From Cupriavidus neocaledonicus (lineage in GTDB: Bacteria; Pseudomonadota; Gammaproteobacteria; Burkholderiales; Burkholderiaceae): a stretch of DNA of 64,000 nucleotides. The position numbers were made by a program, and so were the translations under genes. Location: assembly GCF_000372525.1 (NCBI RefSeq), contig NZ_AQUR01000095.1, forward strand, positions 1 to 64,000. The letters run 5' to 3'. Shown here piece after piece: positions 16,399 to 23,472 of this stretch (positions are counted from its first letter, which is position 1; every line of letters starts with the position of its first letter). Under the pieces are notes generated by a model. That model saw only the letters and a list, made by a program, of their open reading frames with translations. It did no database searches and was not told the DNA's origin.

Positions 16399-16419
16399 AA
16401 AAAAACCGGCATTCGCCGG
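16399..16419 (-). terminator. Rho-independent terminator between nsrR and hmp
   Basis: On the minus strand CCGGC-GAAT-GCCGG (16406-16419) is followed by seven T residues. It would end the nsrR transcript and leaves hmp with its own promoter. Confidence 0.8.
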
Positions 16420-16439
16420 CCACGCGCGGATTCCTCCGC

Positions 16440-16892
16440 TCAGGCCGAACGCCGGTTCAGGAAATCACGATGCAGGCGGATGATCGATTCGGCGGTGTGG
16501 CTGCCGGTGACATCGGCCAGCGTGACGTCGTCGAGCGCGCGGTAGAAGGCTTGCTCGGCCACGTCCAGCGCCCGCTTCAGGCGGCAGTTGCCGTTCAGCG
16601 CGCAGGGCGGGTTGTCGCAGTCGATCACCGGCCGGTGCCCTTCCAGCTCGCGCAGGATGGTGCCGATGGTGAGGCGCTCGGCGCCGGGACCCAGCTGCAG
16701 GCCCCCATGGCGGCCGCGCGTGGCGCTGACCCAGCCCAGCTTCGACAGCCGCGCCGCCACCTTGACCAGGTGGTTGTGCGAAATGCCGAACTGCTGGCCC
16801 ACCTCGGCGATCGTGATGGGCCGGCTGCCGTCGCCACGGGCAACGTACATCAGCAGGCGCAGCGCATAGTCGGAGAAGCGGGTCAGTTGCAT
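16440..16892 (-). CDS. nsrR: Rrf2-family nitric oxide-sensing repressor NsrR
   Basis: A 150-residue Rrf2-family regulator with an N-terminal winged helix (MQLTRFSDYALRLL, then the ISHNHLVKVAARL recognition helix). The three iron-sulfur cluster cysteines are C92, C97 and C103. NsrR binds a nitric-oxide-sensitive Fe-S cluster and represses NO detoxification genes. The adjacent hmp and the inverted repeat directly upstream of the gene support this name over other Rrf2 members such as IscR. The start is fixed by MQLTRFSDYA, the usual family N-terminus. Confidence 0.93.
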   Translation of the reverse strand: MQLTRFSDYALRLLMYVARGDGSRPITIAEVGQQFGISHNHLVKVAARLSKLGWVSATRGRHGGLQLGPGAERLTIGTILRELEGHRPVIDCDNPPCALNGNCRLKRALDVAEQAFYRALDDVTLADVTGSHTAESIIRLHRDFLNRRSA

Positions 16893-16910
16893 CGTGGCGT
16901 CATGTTAAAA

Positions 16911-16933
16911 AAGATGCATCCTGGATGCAAGTT
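16911..16933 (-). promoter_or_regulatory. NsrR operator upstream of nsrR
   Basis: AAGATGCATCC-T-GGATGCAAGTT is an 11-1-11 inverted repeat (9 of 11 positions symmetric), the spacing and core of NsrR sites. It lies 18 nt before the nsrR start, so autoregulation is likely. Confidence 0.75.
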
Positions 16934-17134
16934 AACTTTTTCCCCGGCGTGATACGGTGCCGGATCGCCGCAAGCGTCGGCACAGCATTGTGCTCCACAA
17001 CACACTTCTCTGCAGCCCCATCCCGGGCCGCCCATAAAAGAGTCATAAGGCGCCGGTTATACTGATTGGCGAACCCGGCCCCGCCAGCGCCCTGGCGCGG
17101 GTCCCGCCTTTCCAGCAACGAGGTCTTACCAACA

Positions 17135-17596
17135 ATGCGCAGAATCACTTCCCGGCTTGCCCGCCCCGCCCGTCCTGCCCGCCGCGCGCGCGGCTTTACC
17201 CTGATCGAGATCATGGTCGTGATCGTGATCCTCGGCGTGCTGGCGGCACTGGTGGTGCCCAAGATCATGAGCCGTCCGGACGAAGCCCGCATCGTCGCGG
17301 CGCGCCAGGATATCTCGTCGATCATGCAGGCGCTCAAGCTGTACCGCCTCGACAACAGCCGCTATCCGACCACCGAGCAGGGCCTGGGCGCACTGGTGGC
17401 CAAGCCTACCACCGAGCCGGTGCCCAATAACTGGAAGGGCGGCGGTTACCTGGAAAAGCTGCCCAAGGACCCGTGGGGTCATCCGTACCAGTACCTGAAC
17501 CCCGGCGTGCGCGGCGAAATCGACGTGTTCAGCTTCGGTGCCGACGGCCAGGCCGGCGGCAACGCCAACGACGCCGATATCGGCAACTGGGAGTAA
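17135..17596 (+). CDS. gspG: Type II secretion major pseudopilin GspG
   Basis: A 153-residue major pseudopilin. The prepilin cleavage site is G20/F21 (RARG-FTLIE) with the conserved Glu at mature position 5. The basic leader is long (20 residues, many Arg). The hydrophobic helix IEIMVVIVILGVLAALVVP and the calcium-binding C-terminal region (DPWGHPYQYLNPG) are typical. It is the first gene of the gsp operon. TATACT at 17058-17063 is a candidate -10, but no good -35 accompanies it. The ATG at 17135 gives the family start. Confidence 0.96.
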   Translation: MRRITSRLARPARPARRARGFTLIEIMVVIVILGVLAALVVPKIMSRPDEARIVAARQDISSIMQALKLYRLDNSRYPTTEQGLGALVAKPTTEPVPNNWKGGGYLEKLPKDPWGHPYQYLNPGVRGEIDVFSFGADGQAGGNANDADIGNWE

Positions 17597-17629
17597 GCCC
17601 CCCTGCCGCCCGCCCTTGCCGCTTCCCTG

Positions 17630-18130
17630 ATGACCACGGTGCCGCGCCGCCGCGCCCCCCGGCGGCGGCACTCCGGCTTCACGCTGCTGGAACTGCTGGT
17701 GGTCATGGTGATCGCCGGCATCGTGATCTCGCTGGTCGCGGTCAATGCCTCGCCCAACGAGCGCGGCCGCGTGCTTGACGACGGCCAGCGCATCGCGCGG
17801 CTGTTCGAGCTGGCGCAGGAAGAAGCGCAGCTGGGCGCGCGCCCGCTCGCCTGGGAGGGCGATGCCAGCGGCTGGCGCTTCCTCGAGTCGACGCCCAACG
17901 GCTGGATCCCCCTGCGCACCGACGTGTTCGCGCCCGGCACCTGGCGCCTGGCGCTGGACCAGGTCATCGTCGCCGAGGGCGGCCGCAGCACCGGCACCAA
18001 CAGCCCGCCGCGGCTGATTTTCGGCCGCGAGCTGGTCGATGCCCCGCAGCGCCTGGTGCTGGTGCGCGGCGATATCCGCGTCGACGTGGCCGGCGATGGC
18101 AGCGGCCGCTATTTCGCCAGCACGCCATGA
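17630..18130 (+). CDS. gspH: Type II secretion minor pseudopilin GspH
   Basis: A 166-residue minor pseudopilin. Its prepilin peptidase site is G16/F17 (HSG-FTLLE), followed by the transmembrane helix LLVVMVIAGIVISLVAV. The C-terminal part has the beta-rich GspH domain with the LFELAQEEAQLGARPLAW strand-helix. It is expected to lie near the tip of the pseudopilus. It lies 33 nt after gspG and overlaps gspI by four bases (ATGA). Confidence 0.92.
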   Translation: MTTVPRRRAPRRRHSGFTLLELLVVMVIAGIVISLVAVNASPNERGRVLDDGQRIARLFELAQEEAQLGARPLAWEGDASGWRFLESTPNGWIPLRTDVFAPGTWRLALDQVIVAEGGRSTGTNSPPRLIFGRELVDAPQRLVLVRGDIRVDVAGDGSGRYFASTP

Positions 18131-18540
18131 GCCGCCCGCGCTGTCCCGGACACCGGCGCGGCAACGCGGCCGGCTTCACGCTGATCGAAGTGCTGGTGGC
18201 GCTGACCATCCTGGCGGTGGCGCTGACCGCGGCGATGCGCGCGATGGGCTCGATGGTCGATGCCAGCGCGTCGCTGCAGAACCGCATGCTGGCCGAATGG
18301 AGCGCCGAGAACCACCTGGCCGCATTGCGCCTGGCCAAGACCTGGCCCGAGCCCGGCGTCAGCGGCTATGCCTGCCCGCAGGGCGGCACGCCGCTGTACT
18401 GCGAGCAATCCGTCTCGGCCACGCCCAACCCGGTGTTCCGCCGCGTCGAGATCGCGGTCTATCCGTCCGCCACCGACAAGTCGGTGCGGCTGGCGTGGCT
18501 CGTCACCATCGTTCCCAATGAAATCCGCAACGTGCTCTGA
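18127..18540 (+). CDS. gspI: Type II secretion minor pseudopilin GspI
   Basis: A 137-residue minor pseudopilin. The cleavage site is G16/F17 (AAG-FTLIE), followed by the VLVALTILAVALTAAMRAMG helix and the short C-terminal domain of the family. GspI nucleates the pseudopilus tip with GspJ and GspK. The start codon overlaps the gspH stop, and the last 23 bases overlap the start of gspJ, so translation of these genes is coupled. Confidence 0.92.
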   Translation: MSRPRCPGHRRGNAAGFTLIEVLVALTILAVALTAAMRAMGSMVDASASLQNRMLAEWSAENHLAALRLAKTWPEPGVSGYACPQGGTPLYCEQSVSATPNPVFRRVEIAVYPSATDKSVRLAWLVTIVPNEIRNVL

Positions 18541-19225
18541 GCGCCGGCGCGCGCGCCGCTCCGCCGGCGGCTTCACGCTGCTGGAAATGCTGGTCGCCAT
18601 CACGCTGCTGGCGGTGATGGCGGTGATCGGCTGGCGCGCGCTGGACAGCCTGACGCGCGGCCGCGAACGGCTGATCGACCATGACGCCCGGCTGGATGCG
18701 CTGAAGGTGCTGTACGGCCAGCTGCAGGCCGATTGCGAGCACCTCGCCAACCCCACGCTGCTGCAGGGCAGCCCGGTCGAAATCGGCCCGAACCGCGTGC
18801 TGCTGGTGCGCGACCGCCGCGACGAAGGCCAGCCGCCGGCATGGCAGGCGCTGTCGTACCAGCTTGACGGCAACACGCTGGTGCGCGTGGCCGCGCCGCC
18901 GGTGAACAACCGTGCCGCGCTGCAGTCGTCGCTGCTGGCGCTGCGCCAGGGCGGTGGCAACGACGCGCAGGTGCGGCGCGTGCTGGGCAACGTCGACGGC
19001 ATGAGCGCGCGCGCCTGGGTCGAACCCGGCGGCTGGCAGGCCGACAGCAACCGCATCCGCAACGTGCTGTTCAGCGGCGACGCGGCCAGCGCGGTGCAAG
19101 CGTCGGAGGCCGGCGCGGCGGTGCCCAACACCGCGGTGCGCGCGGTGGAACTGACCATCCTCGCCCGCATGGGCGACGGCGACGCGCCGCGGCAGTTCCA
19201 GAAGATCTGCATGTCGGGGCTATGA
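18518..19225 (+). CDS. gspJ: Type II secretion minor pseudopilin GspJ
   Basis: A 235-residue minor pseudopilin with the cleavage site G18/F19 (SAGG-FTLLE) and a typical hydrophobic helix. The body has the conserved RERLIDHDARLDALKVLYGQLQADCEHL and WVEPGGWQ segments of the family. The start at 18518 overlaps gspI by 23 bases. It is the first ATG that yields a leader of normal length (18 residues); the frame is open much further upstream but that part is a shadow of gspI. The stop overlaps the gspK start. Confidence 0.9.
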   Translation: MKSATCSERRRARRSAGGFTLLEMLVAITLLAVMAVIGWRALDSLTRGRERLIDHDARLDALKVLYGQLQADCEHLANPTLLQGSPVEIGPNRVLLVRDRRDEGQPPAWQALSYQLDGNTLVRVAAPPVNNRAALQSSLLALRQGGGNDAQVRRVLGNVDGMSARAWVEPGGWQADSNRIRNVLFSGDAASAVQASEAGAAVPNTAVRAVELTILARMGDGDAPRQFQKICMSGL

Positions 19226-20277
19226 CGCACGCCCGCCGCCCCCTCCGCCCACTCCGCTTCAGGCGTTTGCGCCGCGCCCGTGGCGCCGCCGTGGTCACCG
19301 CGCTGCTGATGGTGACGCTGGCCGTGGTGGTGGTGTCGGGCATGCTGTGGCGCCAGCAGGTGCAGATCCGCGCCATCGAGAACCAGCGGCTGCTGGCCCA
19401 GGCCACCTGGATCGAGCGCGCCGCGGTCGACTGGGCGCGGCTGATCCTGCGCGACGACCAGCGCCGCAGCAACGTCGACGAACTGGGCGAGCCGTGGGCG
19501 GTGCCGATCGCCGAGACCCGCCTGTCGGATTTTCTGGGCGCGTCGCTGCGCACCGACGTGGCGGGCGAGACCTCGTTCCTGTCCGGGCGCATCCTCGATG
19601 CGCAGGCGCGCTTCAACCTCGCCAACCTGGTGACGTGGTCCGCGACCGGCGGCCAGGGTGCGCCGGTCGGGCGCGTCGCCAACATCGACCAGTCGGCGCA
19701 GGCCGCCTACGGCCGGCTGCTGCGCACCGTGGGGCTGAACCCGGCGCTGGCCGAGACCACCGCGCGCCACATGCTGCAGGCCGCGCAGGGTGGCCACGGC
19801 GGCGAGGGCTCGGGCCGGCAGGCGCCGCGCCCGCTCGACAGCGTGCAGGGCCTGCTGGCGCTGCCCGGCTACACGCCCGAGATGGTGGCGGTGCTGGAGC
19901 CGTTCGTGATCGTGCTGCCCGAGCGCACCCTGGTCAATGCCAACACCGCCGAGGCCGAGGTGCTGGCCGCGATGATCGACAAGCTGCCGCTGGAACGCGC
20001 GCGCGAGCTGGTGCGCCAGCGCGACCGCGCCTATTTCAACAATATCGGCAACCTGCAGACGCAGCTGTCGGCGCTGGCGCCGCAGGCGAGCAGCGGCAAC
20101 CTGGGCAACCTGCTCGACGTGCGCTCGCATTACTTCCTGGTCTATGGGCTGGTGCGGCACGAGCGCGCCAGCCGGCTGCAGGTGTCGCTGATCTACCGCG
20201 GCGAACCGCTCGGTGCGGCCAACACTACCCGCGTGGTCTGGATCCAGGACGCGGACCGGCTGCCGGACCTGCGCTGA
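19222..20277 (+). CDS. gspK: Type II secretion minor pseudopilin GspK
   Basis: A 351-residue protein, the largest of the minor pseudopilins, which caps the tip complex. The leader ends at G21 before AAVVTALLMV. As in other GspK proteins the Glu at mature position 5 is absent. The large alpha domain is inserted in the pilin fold and includes the conserved LLALPGYTPEM and VNANTAEAEVLAAM stretches. It overlaps gspJ by four bases. A 272-bp gap separates it from gspL, the only real break in the operon. Confidence 0.93.
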   Translation: MTHARRPLRPLRFRRLRRARGAAVVTALLMVTLAVVVVSGMLWRQQVQIRAIENQRLLAQATWIERAAVDWARLILRDDQRRSNVDELGEPWAVPIAETRLSDFLGASLRTDVAGETSFLSGRILDAQARFNLANLVTWSATGGQGAPVGRVANIDQSAQAAYGRLLRTVGLNPALAETTARHMLQAAQGGHGGEGSGRQAPRPLDSVQGLLALPGYTPEMVAVLEPFVIVLPERTLVNANTAEAEVLAAMIDKLPLERARELVRQRDRAYFNNIGNLQTQLSALAPQASSGNLGNLLDVRSHYFLVYGLVRHERASRLQVSLIYRGEPLGAANTTRVVWIQDADRLPDLR

Positions 20278-20549
20278 GCCATGGCAACGCGGGCTGGCGC
20301 ACATACGCAAACAGCACACCGGAGCAACCGGGGAGAATGGTATTGACGCGATTTTGTCACGCAGGCAAGGTATGCTGCGGCGCTGGCGCGAGCCTGACAC
20401 CAGCCCGCTCGCCGCTGATCGGCCTCCCAGGCCGTCCGCCGGCATCCCCGCACTCCGGCAAGTTTCCTGCGCCGGGGCGTTCCCGGGCGCACCCCCAATG
20501 GGCCATGCGCCTTATCGAGCCGTTCTACTGAAGCCAAAGCAAGGACACC

Positions 20550-22001
20550 TTGAGCACCACTCTGTACGTGCGCTTGCCGCACCGGCCGCATGACCAGCCG
20601 CAACCGTGGCAGTTCGGCGCCCTGCCCTTTGCGCTGGTGCGCACGGCGGCGGCCGACGCCGCGCGGCGTGGCTTGCCCCGTGCCGCGCCGGAAGTGTTGC
20701 GAGAAGGCCACGCCCGCATCGCCGACCTGCCCGCGGCGGAGCGGCTGGTGCTGATCCTGGCGGCCAGCGACGTACTGCTGACCAGCGCCAGCGTGCCGCC
20801 GCTGCCGCCCGCGCGTTTGAAGCAGGCGCTGCCCAACCTGGTCGAGGACGCCCTCGCCACCGACGCGCAGCCCTGCCATATTGGCATCGGCCCGGCCCTC
20901 GACGGCGACGCGCCCCCGCGCGGCCCGCGCCGGCGCCTGCTGATGGTGGCGGACCGCGCCTGGCTGCGCGCGGTGCTCGATGCCTTTGCCGAGCACCGCC
21001 ATCGCCGCCGCCACGTGCTGGCCGCGCAGCTGTGCGTGCCGCTGGCCGCGCCCGCGGAGGAGGAAGCCGGCGCCGAGCCGACGCTGGCGCCGCCCGCGGC
21101 TGCACCGGCGCCGGCACCGGTGCAGCCGGCCACGCTGGTGGTCGAAGCTGCCGCCAGTGCGCTGGCCGAAGGCGGCGCCCTCGGCGACGCATTGGGCGAA
21201 GCGCTGCCGGACACCGCCAGCAGCACCGCACGCCAGTGGCAGCTGACCGTGCGCACCAGTGCGCACGCCGGCTACGGCCTGCTGCTGGGCGACGACGCCC
21301 TGGCCGCGTGGCAGGCGCTGGCGCCTGAAGGCACCTGGTTTGCCGATGCCGACGCCGCCGCCATGGCGCCGGTACCCGCCCTGCGCCAGGCCGGTCGCAC
21401 CGGCTGGCGGCTGTGGATCGACGGTGCGCAGGAATGCCTGCGCGAGCCGGGGCTGGACCTCGCCCAGTTCGAATTCGCGCAGGGCCGCGCCGACCGCTGG
21501 AACCTGGTGGCGTGGCGCCTGCCGCTGGCGCTGGTGGCGGGCCTGGTGCTGGTCCAGCTGATCGGCATGAACACGCACTGGCTGCTGCTGCGCAACGAAC
21601 AGCAACGGCTCGAAGCGGCGCAGGCGCAGACGCTGCGCGGCACCTTCCCGCAAACGCCGACGGTGATCGACGCCCCGCTGCAGATGCGCCGGCAGGTCGA
21701 GCAGCTGCGCATCGCCAGCGGGCGCAGCACACCCGATGATTTCCTGCCGCTGGCCGACCGCTTCGCCCAGGCCGCGCGCCGGCTGCCGCCGGATGCGCTG
21801 CAGGCGCTCGAGTACCGCGGCCGCATGCTGGTGGTGACGCTCAAGCCCGGCACCGACACCGCCGGCCTGCGCAGCGCGGCGCGCCAGGCCGGACTGCAGA
21901 TGGAAGAGGACAAGGCCGGCAATGCCGCGGGCAGCACCGGCTCCAGCGCAGGCACGCCTGTGACACCCGGCTCGCGCTGGACCATCAAGCCCGGCCTGTG
22001 A
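20550..22001 (+). CDS. gspL: Type II secretion protein GspL
   Basis: A 483-residue inner-membrane platform protein. The N-terminal cytoplasmic actin-like domain binds GspE. A single transmembrane helix (about residues 325-346, LPLALVAGLVLVQLIGM) leads to a short periplasmic domain. A long Ala/Pro-rich insert lies near residues 170-215. The start is a TTG at 20550 preceded by AAGGA six nt upstream, and no in-frame ATG lies near it. The gene follows a 272-bp gap after gspK and is 16 nt before gspM. Confidence 0.9.
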   Translation: MSTTLYVRLPHRPHDQPQPWQFGALPFALVRTAAADAARRGLPRAAPEVLREGHARIADLPAAERLVLILAASDVLLTSASVPPLPPARLKQALPNLVEDALATDAQPCHIGIGPALDGDAPPRGPRRRLLMVADRAWLRAVLDAFAEHRHRRRHVLAAQLCVPLAAPAEEEAGAEPTLAPPAAAPAPAPVQPATLVVEAAASALAEGGALGDALGEALPDTASSTARQWQLTVRTSAHAGYGLLLGDDALAAWQALAPEGTWFADADAAAMAPVPALRQAGRTGWRLWIDGAQECLREPGLDLAQFEFAQGRADRWNLVAWRLPLALVAGLVLVQLIGMNTHWLLLRNEQQRLEAAQAQTLRGTFPQTPTVIDAPLQMRRQVEQLRIASGRSTPDDFLPLADRFAQAARRLPPDALQALEYRGRMLVVTLKPGTDTAGLRSAARQAGLQMEEDKAGNAAGSTGSSAGTPVTPGSRWTIKPGL

Positions 22002-22017
22002 CCGGCGCACGCCCGAC

Positions 22018-22635
22018 ATGAACCCATTGAAAGACTCCACCCGCAGCCCTTCGCCCGCCGCCCGCCGCGGCACCGACGGGCGCAGCCGCGCCACGCTGCG
22101 CACGCGCATGGCGCGGCTGCGCCCGTCCGTGCCGCAGGCGTGGCGGGAACGCTTCGACGCCTTCTGGTCGGCGCGCAACCCGCGCGAGCAGGCCATCCTC
22201 GGCGGGGGCGGCGCGGTGCTGGCGCTGGTGCTCGGCTATCTGCTGCTGTGGGAGCCGGCCGCCGACGGCCGCGAACGCGCCGCGCGCAACCTGCCGCAGC
22301 TGCGCGCCGACCTGGCCGAGATGGAAACGCTGGCGCAGGAAGCCCGCGGCCTGAAGGCCACGCCGGCGCCGTCGCTGCGCGGCGATGCGCTGACCCAGGC
22401 GCTGCAGGAAAGCCTGGGCCAGTACGGCCTGAAAGCGACCCGGCTGGCGGCCGCCGCCGACAACAGCGTGCAGGTGCAGCTGGACAAGGTCCCGTTCGGG
22501 GCGGTCAGCACCTGGCTGCAGGACGTGCGCCAGCAGCAGCGCATGAAGGTAATCGATGCGCGCGTGGTCTATGTCGGCGCCACGGCGCTGGTGAACGTTA
22601 CCGCGACCCTGCAGGGTCCGGGTGGCCGCAGCTGA
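22018..22635 (+). CDS. gspM: Type II secretion protein GspM
   Basis: A 205-residue inner-membrane protein that partners GspL. A basic N-terminus is followed by WRERFDAFWSARNPREQAILGGGGAV and a single transmembrane helix (about residues 60-80). The periplasmic ferredoxin-like domain ends with VYVGATALVNVTATLQGPGG, as in the family. Its stop overlaps the gspN start (TGATG). Confidence 0.9.
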   Translation: MNPLKDSTRSPSPAARRGTDGRSRATLRTRMARLRPSVPQAWRERFDAFWSARNPREQAILGGGGAVLALVLGYLLLWEPAADGRERAARNLPQLRADLAEMETLAQEARGLKATPAPSLRGDALTQALQESLGQYGLKATRLAAAADNSVQVQLDKVPFGAVSTWLQDVRQQQRMKVIDARVVYVGATALVNVTATLQGPGGRS

Positions 22636-23444
22636 TGGTGCGGCTGGAAACCCTGCGCCTGCCGCGGCGCGCGCAGCGCCAGCCGGCCGCCGCGCGGCGC
22701 CTGCGCTGGCTCGGGCTGGGACTGGGCACGGCCGCGGTGACCACGGTGGCGATGCTGCCGGCGACCTGGATTGCCACGCGCGTCGCCACGCAGACGCAGG
22801 GACGCGTGTTGCTGGCCGATGCCAGCGGCTCGCTGTGGCGCGGCAGCGCCACGCTGGCGCTGTCGGCCGGCGCCGGCAGCCAGACCGCCACCGTGCTGCC
22901 CGGCCGGCTGCACTGGACGCTGGCGTTCTGGCCGCTGCTGACCGGCCGCGCGCGGCTGGTGCTGAGCCACTCCGAGGCCATGGCCGCGCCGGTCGCGGTG
23001 ACCGCGACCCCGGGCGGCTGGACCGCGCAGTCGGGCGCGATGCGGCTGCCCGCGTCGCTGCTCGAGGGCGTGGGCGCGCCGTTCAACACGCTGCGCCCGG
23101 ACGGCCTGATGCGGGTGGACTGGTCCACGCTGCAGGGCCGGTTTTCCGGCAAGGGCATGAGCGGCCATATGACCCTGCGCGTCGAGCAGGTATCGGCCGC
23201 GGTCAGCCGGCTGCGTCCGCTGGGCAGCTACCGCGCCGAGATCGACTGGACCGGCGCGGGCGACGGCAAGCTGCAGCTGAGCACCATCGATGGTCCGCTG
23301 CACCTGGAGGGCAGCGGCACGCTCGGGCGGCAGGCGCGCTTCGAAGGGACCGCGCATGCCGAACCGGAGGCTGCGACGCAGCTGACCAGCCTGCTGAGCC
23401 TGCTGGGACGACGAGACAACAATGTGACTAGGCTGCGTTTCTGA
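22635..23444 (+). CDS. gspN: Type II secretion protein GspN
   Basis: A 269-residue protein of the GspN family. A membrane anchor (about residues 27-50) is followed by a periplasmic part with the conserved GRVLLADASGSLWRGSATLAL segment and the LHWTLAFWPLLTGRARL stretch. GspN is not present in all type II systems, and its role is uncertain. The start overlaps the gspM stop by one base, which marks the true N-terminus inside a longer open frame. gspD follows 28 nt later. Confidence 0.9.
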   Translation: MVRLETLRLPRRAQRQPAAARRLRWLGLGLGTAAVTTVAMLPATWIATRVATQTQGRVLLADASGSLWRGSATLALSAGAGSQTATVLPGRLHWTLAFWPLLTGRARLVLSHSEAMAAPVAVTATPGGWTAQSGAMRLPASLLEGVGAPFNTLRPDGLMRVDWSTLQGRFSGKGMSGHMTLRVEQVSAAVSRLRPLGSYRAEIDWTGAGDGKLQLSTIDGPLHLEGSGTLGRQARFEGTAHAEPEAATQLTSLLSLLGRRDNNVTRLRF

Positions 23445-23472
23445 TGCCACGCAGATCGCACAGCCCACGGAA

